Shown piece after piece: positions 24,901-33,572 of a stretch of 64,000 bases of DNA. The DNA comes from Lytechinus variegatus (lineage: Eukaryota; Echinodermata; Echinoidea; Temnopleuroida; Toxopneustidae): assembly GCF_018143015.1 (NCBI RefSeq), contig NC_054743.1, positions 44,550,922 through 44,614,921 of the forward strand, given 5' to 3'. The notes beneath the pieces are model-generated. The model did no database searches, was not told the DNA's origin, and worked only from the letters and a program-made list of their open reading frames with translations. Each line of letters begins with the position of its first letter. Positions within the stretch are counted from its first letter, which is position 1. The translations under genes were made by a program, and so were the position numbers.

Positions 24901-25601
24901 ACATTAAAATTAGTTTCAGATTTGACACTAACATCAACATAGTCAGACAGTTCACCACACCATGCGTTGAAATCGCCACATAAACAAACTGGAATTTTGT
25001 CTTTGTTTACTGGGTTAGCCAGCCTCAGAATATCTTCCTCAAGTGAATCAAATAAATCAATACTAGAAAAATGTGATGATTCCGGTGGGATATAAATCAC
25101 TCCTAATAGAAATTGGTTACCAATAAGGACTTTATCAAACAGAAGCCATAAACAGTGGTCATTATCAGAATTCAAAACAGTTATATGATTATAGATACTA
25201 TTTCTAACAAAAACTCCGACACCACCTGACTTGTGTTTGAATTTTGAACGATTTTGAGCAATAAACCTATAGTTAGGAACACAAATATTAGGTAGGTCAA
25301 ATTTATCCAATTTAGTTTCAACAATTGCAAATATATCATTATTAGTAATTTCATTAACAAAATCTGGGATATTCAGTTTGTTAACGAGTCCTCCAACGTT
25401 AAGTAGGGAAACGTTTACTTTGGCTGATGTGAAATAGGGGTGGTCGAGAGAGACATTATCGGTAATGTGATCATTTGCGTTATTTAGGGATCGGATATTG
25501 ATATTAGCAACAGTAGAGACAGTACAGGCAGGTTCGGTTGGCTCAGTAGGTTCATATATACAAGATCGTTGGACAGGATGATCCCGCCTCTCTGCAAGAC
25601 C
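21926..25601 (-). CDS. LINE ORF2, endonuclease plus reverse transcriptase
   Basis: Open from the codon after the ORF1 TAG. The AP-type endonuclease has VSLLNVGGL (catalytic Asn), IVETKLD (Glu), GVIYIPPES, CLCGDFNAW (Asp/Asn) and SDAHNLV (Asp-His). The RT follows with NKACGIDGI, NYRGISIL, NQAGFR, CAFVDFKKAFDS, GVRQGDNLSPLLF and LLYADDT, then a C-terminal CCHC-like CTLCNSGIGDEFHYIFIC. No Met codon occurs between the TAG and the endonuclease motifs. A single frameshift near 24150, in an A-rich run after MNRKK, separates the endonuclease and RT frames. ORF2 nicks the target and primes reverse transcription. Confidence 0.85.
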
Positions 25602-26555
25602 CTATTTGTTACTAGGCATCTCCAGGCCAAGCTTTACGTAATCAACACTGTCGACCCCAAGCTTGAAGAGGTCATCTGCTGTCTCAATGACAACTAGTCG
25701 CTTGTCCCTCAGGTTGCAGAACAATTTCCCGTTTCTGCTGTTGATCCTCTCGACGTTGGGTAGTGATTTGGCGTATGAAAGCAGTTTATAGCGGAGGGTA
25801 GTGAGGTCCTCGTTGATGTAGACCGTATCTTTGCAAGCAGGGACGTCTTTCAATTTTCTACGATTCTTTATCAGCTCGTCCTTTCGCATCCGGTTGGTGA
25901 AGCGACAGATGACTGCCCGTGGTTTTCCATGTTTAGGTTTCCCCACTCTATGAATGGCCGAGATATCTTGGCGAGATAAAGCGACGCCAATTTCAGCAGC
26001 GAGCTTTACCATTTTGTCAGCCAGATCCTCACTCTCCTCTTCAGCAAACCCAGAAACTTTTATGTTCTCCCTTCTTGTGTATTGTTCGAGGTTGTCAATC
26101 TCGTACTTTGTGAGGCGCCTGTGTGTGTCCAGAGAATCTTGAACTTGTTGGAGGTCAGCTCGTACCTTTTGGATAGGGTCTAGTTTTTCGTTGATTTTCG
26201 TCAGCATCTTTTCAAAAGCAGTTTCAATGAATTTGTTGAGGACTGGGACCATCATATCCACTGTTTCCATCACTATTTGTTTAGAGGAGCTTGGGCTAGA
26301 AGGGAGCTGAGCAGAGGCTCCATCTGAAGCATCAAGTAGGGACCGAGTGATCGCATCCCTATCATTATCACTCATCACGGGGGCTGACATGGGGTCTTGA
26401 TCATGACCAGGGTCGAGGTTCGTCATCGGAATCGGGTTTGTGTCATCAGTACCAGTCCCACTTGTCTTTTGTTTCTTCATCTCTCTGCGGGGAGTATTAG
26501 TGTTAGAGTGAGTGACATTACTGTAACGATCCCTCTTTTGGTTTGAGCTAGACAT
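25602..26555 (-). CDS. LINE ORF1, L1-ORF1-like RNA-binding protein (317 aa)
   Basis: The frame is intact with an ATG start. Residues 1-90 are polar and probably disordered. Residues 95-160 form a likely coiled coil (FIETAFEKMLTKINEKLD, then LTKYEIDNLEQYTRRENI). After this comes an RRM-like core with KVSGFAEEE, the conserved HRVGKP element and AVICRFTNRMRKDELIKNRR, then a C-terminal part (YINEDLTTLRYKLLSYAKSL). This is the layout of L1-type ORF1p, which trimerises and coats the LINE RNA. The stop is TAG and the next codons continue directly into ORF2 in the same frame. Confidence 0.85.
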   Translation of the reverse strand: MSSSNQKRDRYSNVTHSNTNTPRREMKKQKTSGTGTDDTNPIPMTNLDPGHDQDPMSAPVMSDNDRDAITRSLLDASDGASAQLPSSPSSSKQIVMETVDMMVPVLNKFIETAFEKMLTKINEKLDPIQKVRADLQQVQDSLDTHRRLTKYEIDNLEQYTRRENIKVSGFAEEESEDLADKMVKLAAEIGVALSRQDISAIHRVGKPKHGKPRAVICRFTNRMRKDELIKNRRKLKDVPACKDTVYINEDLTTLRYKLLSYAKSLPNVERINSRNGKLFCNLRDKRLVVIETADDLFKLGVDSVDYVKLGLEMPSNK

Positions 26556-28424
26556 TGCGAACTGTTAACCACAAACGGTTACCCACAAGCTACACGTAGA
26601 GGCGCAAAATGTTTACACGAAGTTAGTGCAGTGTATCTTTTTTTTTATGGAGACGAAGAGCGGGGGTTGTCAACGTGGCTGGGCTGCACTATCCGAGCAA
26701 AACGTGCGGGTACTGTACGTGGTCGACCGCGTGGTTTCTGCTATACAGTATACTGCTAGTGTTAATGCACAGAGCTGAATCAGCCGCAAATTTGTAAGTC
26801 CAAAATAACTCGAAGTAGATCACAACCACTTACGGGGACAGGTAAAGAAAGTCACAATGGCGAAGGTAGTAGTATAATTGCAAGGATAGCATCCAATTAT
26901 AAGAAAAAACTTTTGATGGAAACCGTTATTATCCGTCCAACTCCAGCGTCAGCGCAGAGACGTTCACTCGTCAAACCGCCATCCGAAGCCAGGATGCAGA
27001 TTTGCCATAGATATGGGAGATGTTACAGTTGCAAGTCAAAAGTTTTATGAAACGGGCCCCTGGTCTCTTCACTTTGCTGCCTTGCAGCGCAGCGCCCATC
27101 TGCTGCAGGTGCACTGCGCCACGATCTTGATAAAAAGAATTTTGCTGAAATGCTAAAGCATTTGTATCGGAGATTAGAGGTTCGTTATGTGTTGAAATTA
27201 ACTGTTGTCTTTTCCCTTTCTCTCTCATTTATTGTACCTTTGTGCTTTTTTTCTTTTTTTTTCGAACGCGTTCTGATTTTCACATCCACCTATTTGAATC
27301 CATTAATTTGTAGCTTTCTTTCTTTTTCTTTTTTTTTTTGTTTTACAATATTTTATTTGCCTCTGTCTCGGGGCCATGATGGGGGGGGGGGGGTTCTTCT
27401 TTAACTTAATTCCTACTTATTTTAAAAACTACATACTTTTCATTTCTATGAGAAATCTTCTCCAACAAAATTTGAAGAAACTTATTTTAAAGATCAAACA
27501 AGCATTATTTAAAAAGAAAGCCGAAATTTTATTGAAATTTGATGTACAAACGTTATGACATTTATAGGTTTTTATAGGTAGGGAAAACGATGGCATCACT
27601 CACTATTTTTTCTTCTGCATTTTATTCTATATTCGTTTAAATACTTAAGGGGTCTATGCTTATTTTTTCATTGTCAGAAACGTGGTTTAATTCACCCCTG
27701 CACATTGCTGCATCTACCGTGATTTGGCAATTTCAGAATTTCATTATTGTCAAAAAAAGTGTGCAAAAACAAAATAGTTTATGAAGCTAATAATAAAAGA
27801 AAATATAGAAAAATAATAATCATATTTTCCCTATAAGTTCACAATTTCTGTCTCCTTTTTCCCCTTTTCTAATTTCTTTATTACCAAATATAGTCCCTAT
27901 TCCTTATTTTACTTGTTTCTATATACCACATTTCCCCCTTTATTTTATTACCTTTTTAGCTCTCTCCTTTATTATCTTCCTTCCTCCTTCCTTCCTCCTA
28001 GTATTAAACCGATTTGATGATATTTATACGAAATGAAAGCCACATTTAGCAAGATATGATGAGACTTAATGTACCTCTTATTACCATTATCTTTCCCCAC
28101 TGGAAAGTCCGCTAATTAAGCGCTATGAGACTTTTCAGAATACCAAAAGTCTCGTAACCACTCAATTAAATCTTCGCGCGGTCATAACGCGTACTATTGC
28201 AAGTGCGCGCAACGCAACCCTGCCAAATAAGGAAAGGGGCACTTAAGTGACTTTTCAGAATACCAAAATGCTAATTGAGCGCTAATTGACCGCTAATTGA
28301 GCTTTCAGAATACCGCCCCGGGTCAATAGAATAATATATCACTGATGGTTCCAAATAAATTCTACAACATTTTCATGATCCATAATAGGGGCAGCCGTTA
28401 TTTTTCCGAACCTATTTTTGGCAA

Positions 28425-30210
28425 TGTCCGTACGACACATGACAATGCAAAAGTTTTTCCTACTGTTTTATTTTTGATGATGCAATTTCATAAAATCAGT
28501 TTCTCTTTGTTTGACCCATGGGTTATCGATTTATCTCATAAGGATCTAATTACTGCCCTTCACTTTTCAATTATTGTCCTATTAAAAGTTGCCCCGTACG
28601 ACACACGTTGTGTCGTACGGGACATGTCCCGTACAACACACAACATAATAATGCATTTAATTGCAGGATTTGGATTCAGAAACCATAAATAGTAGGCATA
28701 TTTAAATTCATTTAATTGATTTAACATAAAGTGAACTGAAAAATTACTTTGTTTATCTCCATAGAACATGAAATAGGTGATTCTAAACATTTTAATTGAT
28801 TTCATGTAGGCTTATTCTTTTGTGAATCCCTTCAGCTAAACGGGTGATTTTCACTGATCAGAGCAGGTTAATTTCTTTTCATTGAGCATGAAAAGAATTT
28901 TTTTTATAATTATTTCATCCTAGCCTGGAAGATGACTTCCTCTTGCATGCTAATGTGGAATTATTATAAGATGTAAACAAAAATGCATATCAATCATCAT
29001 GATCATCTGGTTGAACTTCCCTTGATGATCACTATTTTTTAAATACAGTATTGAAACTCCTTACTTTTTTCAAGTTGTAAAAAAAAAATCTGGAAAATAA
29101 GACAAACCATATGGTTTCGTGAAATACACATGGGTTTGAAAAAGTAGAGCCACATTTCTTTAGAAAAAAAAATTGTGACAAAAAAGCAAAAAAAGTGACA
29201 GTTGTGACATATATCATGTAGATATACATTTTATTTAAACAATCATAACATTTTAGCCCCATAATTTACACAAAGTTTCATTCATTCATTGTTTAGTGTT
29301 TGGAAATCATCAATTAATTCCCTAAAACATAACTTCACACAAAACCTGAAGTTTTTCAGCTCGTAAAAATGCTGTAAACACTTGTACATTTCCCATCATG
29401 AAAAAATTATAACATATTGTTCCCAATTGTATATATTGATATTGAGGTTACTTAATTGTATTGTCTTGAATGACTACTTATTAAAAGATTTTTCATGAAT
29501 AAGCAATAATTTAGGGGCAATGCTCCTTCCTTCTGATTGATAAAAAAGTTCATGTTTATTTATTCAGGCTGCCCAGTACAACACGCAAGTGCCTATACAA
29601 CACACAACTGTCCCGTACGACACACAAGTGTCCCGTACGACACATTATTTTGTTTATGATATATTGACAGAAATATTCACCTAATAGCGGTTTCTAACCT
29701 AATGAATGTCTTAGTTTGATACTATTATCATTACCATCAGCCAAATAATGTGATTGAAGAAGTCAAAGTGGCATAAAGTAAGAAAGTTTGGCTTCAATTT
29801 AGATATGTCCCGTACGACACATTTTGAATGTCCCGTACGCCACAATGTTCTCGAAAATTATAATTTGCTTTATTTATTCATGAATGTTTATTTTGCTTTC
29901 TTTTATAAATGTGTTTGTTCTTGGGTAATTGGGTGTCAATTTGAGTTCAGTTTCTATAAAATTTATCTGCCCAACTCACAGACATTTGAGTACAAACTTG
30001 ATGTTTCTAAAAAAGCCACTTTTTCTGCGTCCGTTCGATACATTACTATTTTTAATCTGTATTATACAGGATGTGAATTCAAGTCATGTTAAGTCTTGTT
30101 TTTTCTTACACTCTGGTAGTAGCTGATGACCACCTATAGTTACTGGAATATTTTTTTGTTTTTTCTTGTAAAAAACTGTCAAATGTTCTCTAAATGTCTC
30201 GTAGGACACG
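28425..30210. repeat. Cluster of TGTCCCGTACGACACA near-palindromes
   Basis: About ten copies of a 14-16-bp near-palindrome centred on CGTACG lie near 28430, 28595, 28612 (inverted), 28627, 29573, 29592, 29612, 29628, 29807, 29829 and 30197, in both orientations. The last directly adjoins the right terminus of the 14839-30223 element. Spacing is irregular, unlike a tandem array. The pattern is what subterminal transposase-binding sites look like in non-autonomous DNA transposons; that role is inferred. No gene was seen in this interval. Confidence 0.75.
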
Positions 30211-30223
30211 TATGGAATCACCC

Positions 30224-31693
30224 TATATCTTTTACTTGTTCCCAGAACATCGGGTAGAATTCTATTATAATTACGTCCGTACCTGGGGCTTTATTCTTTT
30301 GCATTCCAAAGACAACACGTTTGCACTCTGCTGTAGTTAATAACCCATCACATGATTCTTTCTCTTCATCACTCAATTTACTTAAATTTTGTGAAGAATT
30401 TACTTATTCATCTCTTTAAGATCAATCAGGTCTTTTGTATACAACTGTGCATAATATCTTCTAACCTCTTTTATAATTTCATCATGCTCATTTCAAACTC
30501 TTTTTCCATTTTGAGATTTTAGTTGTTTTATTTCTCTTGTCTTAGCATTGTTTTTCTCAAGGCTTGAAAAAGTACTTCGTATTCTTTTCTCCTTTATTGA
30601 TCCATTTCATCCTCGCCCTGATACCGGCCCCTTTTGTTTCTGCTTCATAAACAAATTCTATTTTTTTTTTAAACACTGGCGTACCTATTTTCTGTATCTA
30701 TATTTTGCACATTAACATCTATTTGCTTCTCAAAAAACATAGTTCCTCTTCTAAAGCTAACTTAATATTTTTTCTCACAACAGACTTATTTCTGCAGTAT
30801 TTTTGTGTTAATTTACGAATTTTTACTTTCAACAATTCCCATTTTGTCATTGCAGATAAATGTGTGTTTGAAAAAGATGCTATTATGTCACAAATTTGAT
30901 TTTGGTAAGATCTGTCCCTTAAAATAGACTCATTCATTTTCCAGTAACCTGGACCTCTTTTAGTCTTCTGTAAAGTTATCTTCAAAGAAATTGCATTATG
31001 GTCTGCTGGAATAGCAGGTCTAATATCTGCTGATATTGATTTATTATATTTTTATCTACTAACCAAAAGTCTAACCGCGATGCTCTCTTAAGGGACACAT
31101 TTCTCCTTGTAAACTGTTTCATTTGTGGATGCATTTTCCTCCAGACGTATTATGTTTCTTAATTATTTTCGGTAAATAATTATGTTTACTGTAATAACTA
31201 TTTTCTTATCCTTGTACATCTTTCTTTACGTTGATTATACAGTTCCAATCACCACCGAGTATAATTTCGGAATTTCGTGAATCAACAGTAAAACACTTCT
31301 TGTCAATATCTTGAAGCAATGAACAGAAGAAATTATCTCTATATTTCTTTTGTGTTGGTGCATACACATTTACAAGAATTATGCTTGTATCATTTATCAT
31401 CACATGCATAATTAATAACCTACCAACTTTTATGTGTTTAACTCAACATTCTCTATAACAAGGTTTTGTTGAAACAATATAGCGACTCCACGTGAATGAT
31501 TACTTCCATGGGAGAAAAAACATGGCCCTCGCCATTCATTTCTAACAATAAATTCTAAATCATGTGACCAAAATGTTTCCTGAAGAAAGACAATAACTGC
31601 TTTTTGATGTTTAAACCAACGAAATAATTGATTTCTCTTTTCCTTGTTTCTAAGACCTCGAACATTCAGACTTAAAAGATGGCAAGTGAACAT
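30224..31693 (-). pseudogene. Tx1/L1-like LINE ORF2, endonuclease domain (broken)
   Basis: Endonuclease blocks in order: LLSLNVRGLRNKEKR (Asn), VIVFLQETFW (Glu), IILVNVYAPT, IILGGDWNCI (Asp/Asn), a RLDFWLVDKN segment, and PADHNAISLK (Asp-His). The pieces lie in different frames (breaks near 31420, 31200 and 31000), so the protein is dead as written. Down to 30224 the sequence enters the RT N-terminal region and is then cut by the 15.4-kb insertion. Confidence 0.8.
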
Positions 31694-32639
31694 AAATATT
31701 TTAAGCTGAGATATTTGAACTCCATGCGTTGTTCCTCCTCAATGCCACTGATATGGTCTGATAAAAAAACCAGACATAAATGCCCGAAATACCTTTGATG
31801 AAAAGAACAGGTAGGTTTCAATGGGTATATTTATAAATGTCTCCATGGAAGATAACTTTATCTTTCCAACTGAAGTCTTTTGCCAAATAACAAAGAAATG
31901 TCGTTTATAATATACATTTGCCCTTTTCTCGGAATACTTATAATTCAGTAATTTTTTTGGCATTAACATTACACGTATAAAGATATTAACAGCAATAAGC
32001 AAAATTTCCATCAGATTTCCTTTTAAGCAGGTTTTTACATTCAGCTTCCATTTTTTATTTGTAATACTGTTTAGTTGCATAACACTATTCTCCATTGTTT
32101 GACTAAACATAGTTACCAATGTAGTGTGAGGTTTATGATCATATTTCATTTCTTTTTTGGTTGTCTTTTCTGTGCTTTTTGTTTTCGCCTTGTGTTCACT
32201 TGATTTTTTGCTTCTCGGTTTGCTGGTGTTATTTCAGGCGATTCTGCTGAAAGCTCAGAATATTCTTGCAAGCTTTCGGAATTGTCGTTTTCTGACTCCG
32301 CTGTCGAGTAGTCGTCATACGAATGACATTCATCGTGCTCGTTGCCGGTTTGTCGTTCCATATTGTGTTGTGATTGTGGCACTTTGGAAGAGTGAATTTG
32401 GTAATTGTCGTTTGTGATTTCATTGCTTCTTTAGGTGAGTCGGCTCTCGGTAGTGTCGTGGATTTATCACGTGATTGCATCTTACCCCCGCGATGTACGA
32501 GTGCGCATGTCTGTTGGGTTATTGTTATCCTCGGACTCATCTCTCGCACAGCGAATGAATTGAGCGATCTGCGATTGTTCTGTCGTCATGGTGGTTAGGG
32601 TCTCGTTGCTAGGACTCGGGACTCCCTGTGTGGGCATGG
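31694..32639 (-). other. LINE ORF1 tail and inter-ORF spacer
   Basis: Polar, frame-shifting sequence lies between the zinc-knuckle ORF1 and the endonuclease. Short open frames at 32146-32549 are Ser/Thr/Gln-rich and may be the degraded ORF1 C-terminus. The frame at 31739-32149 has a hydrophobic segment but no recognised family. Confidence 0.4.
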
Positions 32640-32711
32640 CACCTTGACTTCGCTTCAGTCGCGTCGCGTCGCTCTATTGACGGGTCTCGTTTGGCTTCTC
32701 ATCGTGCCTCT

Positions 32712-32870
32712 GGGGACCGTTTCATCAACATTTTTGTCCGACAAGTTGTCAGATCTGACATCTTTCCTTGATTCTGATTGGCTGAGAGGCATTGTTACTA
32801 TAGTAACTGTGGGATAAAATGGGACTTGTCAGATAAAACGTCCGACAAGTCCTTTCATGAAACGCTCCCC
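32712..32870. mobile_element. 159-bp MITE in LINE ORF1
   Basis: The left end GGGGACCGTTTCATCAACAT, then TGTCCGACAAGTT, mirrors the right end GTCCGACAAGT, then TTTCATGAAACGCTCCCC. A CTG on both sides may be a 3-bp target duplication (Harbinger-like), but the exact boundary is ambiguous. It has no coding content. Confidence 0.65.
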
Positions 32871-33572
32871 TGGTCTCGGGGTAGAGGGGCATCACTGGTG
32901 CTCTGGAGTGGAGGAAAATCCTCCCTGCATTCACGAGCAATGTGACCTGATTTGTTGCATTGTTTCCAGGTCACATCCTTGGTACAATGGGATCGGTGAT
33001 GTCCGGCTTCGAGACAGTTCGAGCAGGTCACTGTTGAGGCATTGATCGAATCTTGTCCAGAGTGATACACTCTTCCTCTGAAGAGGCCAAACATGATGTG
33101 TCTAGGTAAGGAGTGTGTAGGTTTCTCGATGTAGACTACACGATCTCCTGTCAAACAGTCCGTCAGTCTGCCATGAATTCGTAGTCGCTGTAGCGAGACT
33201 TTTCCTACAACTTTGCACTACACTTTCTCTAGTTCATCTGTTATTAAGGTACCACTTGCTGATAGCGGTACGTCTTTCCCGAGAAGGCGAAGTGTATCTT
33301 CACCTTGGCTAACGAAAGGTTTAGTGTCAAATACAGCCACAATTGCATTATTCAAGTTCGGACCATTGGTAATGAGATTGATTCGAGAGTTTTGACTTAA
33401 CAGGTAAATTCGCCACAATTCTCCGATATTCTGAATTCCTGTGATTTCGTTTCTCGAAACTACTCGCGAGAGTGCTTTGTACATAAGTTCATTACCAAAG
33501 TTTTTATCATTTTCTTGTGGGTTGTCGCGATGCCTTATGAAGACAGGCTTGCATGACGATCTGCTCCGTTCC

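Larger units (their letters stand above)
21488..26750 (-). mobile_element. Nearly intact two-ORF LINE, CR1/L2 group
   Basis: In minus-strand order the element has a 5' leader, ORF1 (26555-25602), a TAG, ORF2 in the same frame (25601-21926), a 3' UTR, and a tail of GAAACTTGAAACTTG-type repeats near 21488-21505. A short tandem-repeat tail instead of poly(A) and the RT motif set (NYRGISILSC, GVRQGDNLSPLLF, LLYADDT) point to the CR1/L2 group, perhaps near Daphne or Crack; the clade is not settled. Only one frameshift was seen across both ORFs, implying recent activity. The 5' end is approximate (26560-26990). Confidence 0.85.
15324..27062. mobile_element. 11.7-kb hAT-like element with 8-bp target duplication
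   Basis: The ends are CAGGGGCCCGTTTCATAAAA and its exact inverse. Beyond these, about 70 bp remain alignable (CTCCCAT, GGCAAATCTG). Perfect GTCTCTTC duplications flank it at 15316-15323 and 27063-27070. An 8-bp duplication with CAG-type ends fits hAT (P elements also give 8 bp). About 5.3 kb is a younger LINE, and two TTAA MITEs lie inside. Two Thr/Gln-rich candidate exons on the minus strand (15935-16150, 18859-19097) could be element genes or captured host exons; no hAT catalytic motif was recognised. Confidence 0.75.
15108..28320. mobile_element. Element with GGTATTCTGAAAAG inverted ends
   Basis: The left side begins with a G-run then GTATTCTGAAAAGT and later repeats TATTCTGAAAA and TTAGCGCTCAATTA. 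The right side ends with the inverse (TAATTGAGCGCTAATTG, then CTTTCAGAATACCGCCCC). Each end thus carries two copies of the terminal motif plus the GCGCTAATT block. Target duplication was not resolved, so the ends are approximate. Its own sequence is the flanks of the inner element (15108-15323 and 27063-28320), the latter with pyrimidine tracts and no supported gene. Confidence 0.6.
14839..30223. mobile_element. 15.4-kb nested insertion with GGGYGATTCCAYAC ends
   Basis: The left end GGGCGATTCCACAC and the right end GTATGGAATCACCC are inverted repeats, flanked on both sides by TATA (14835-14838 and 30224-30227). Removing the element plus one TATA rejoins the LINE as EQVKDILVKALNDCYKNG, in frame and matching the usual L1/Tx1 order. 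That fixes both boundaries. Subtracting the younger insertion at about 15108-28320 leaves about 2.2 kb of its own sequence, including the CGTACG motif cluster at 28425-30210. No transposase was recognised, so it is probably non-autonomous. The superfamily is unknown; a 2-4-bp TA/TATA target fits several. Confidence 0.8.
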
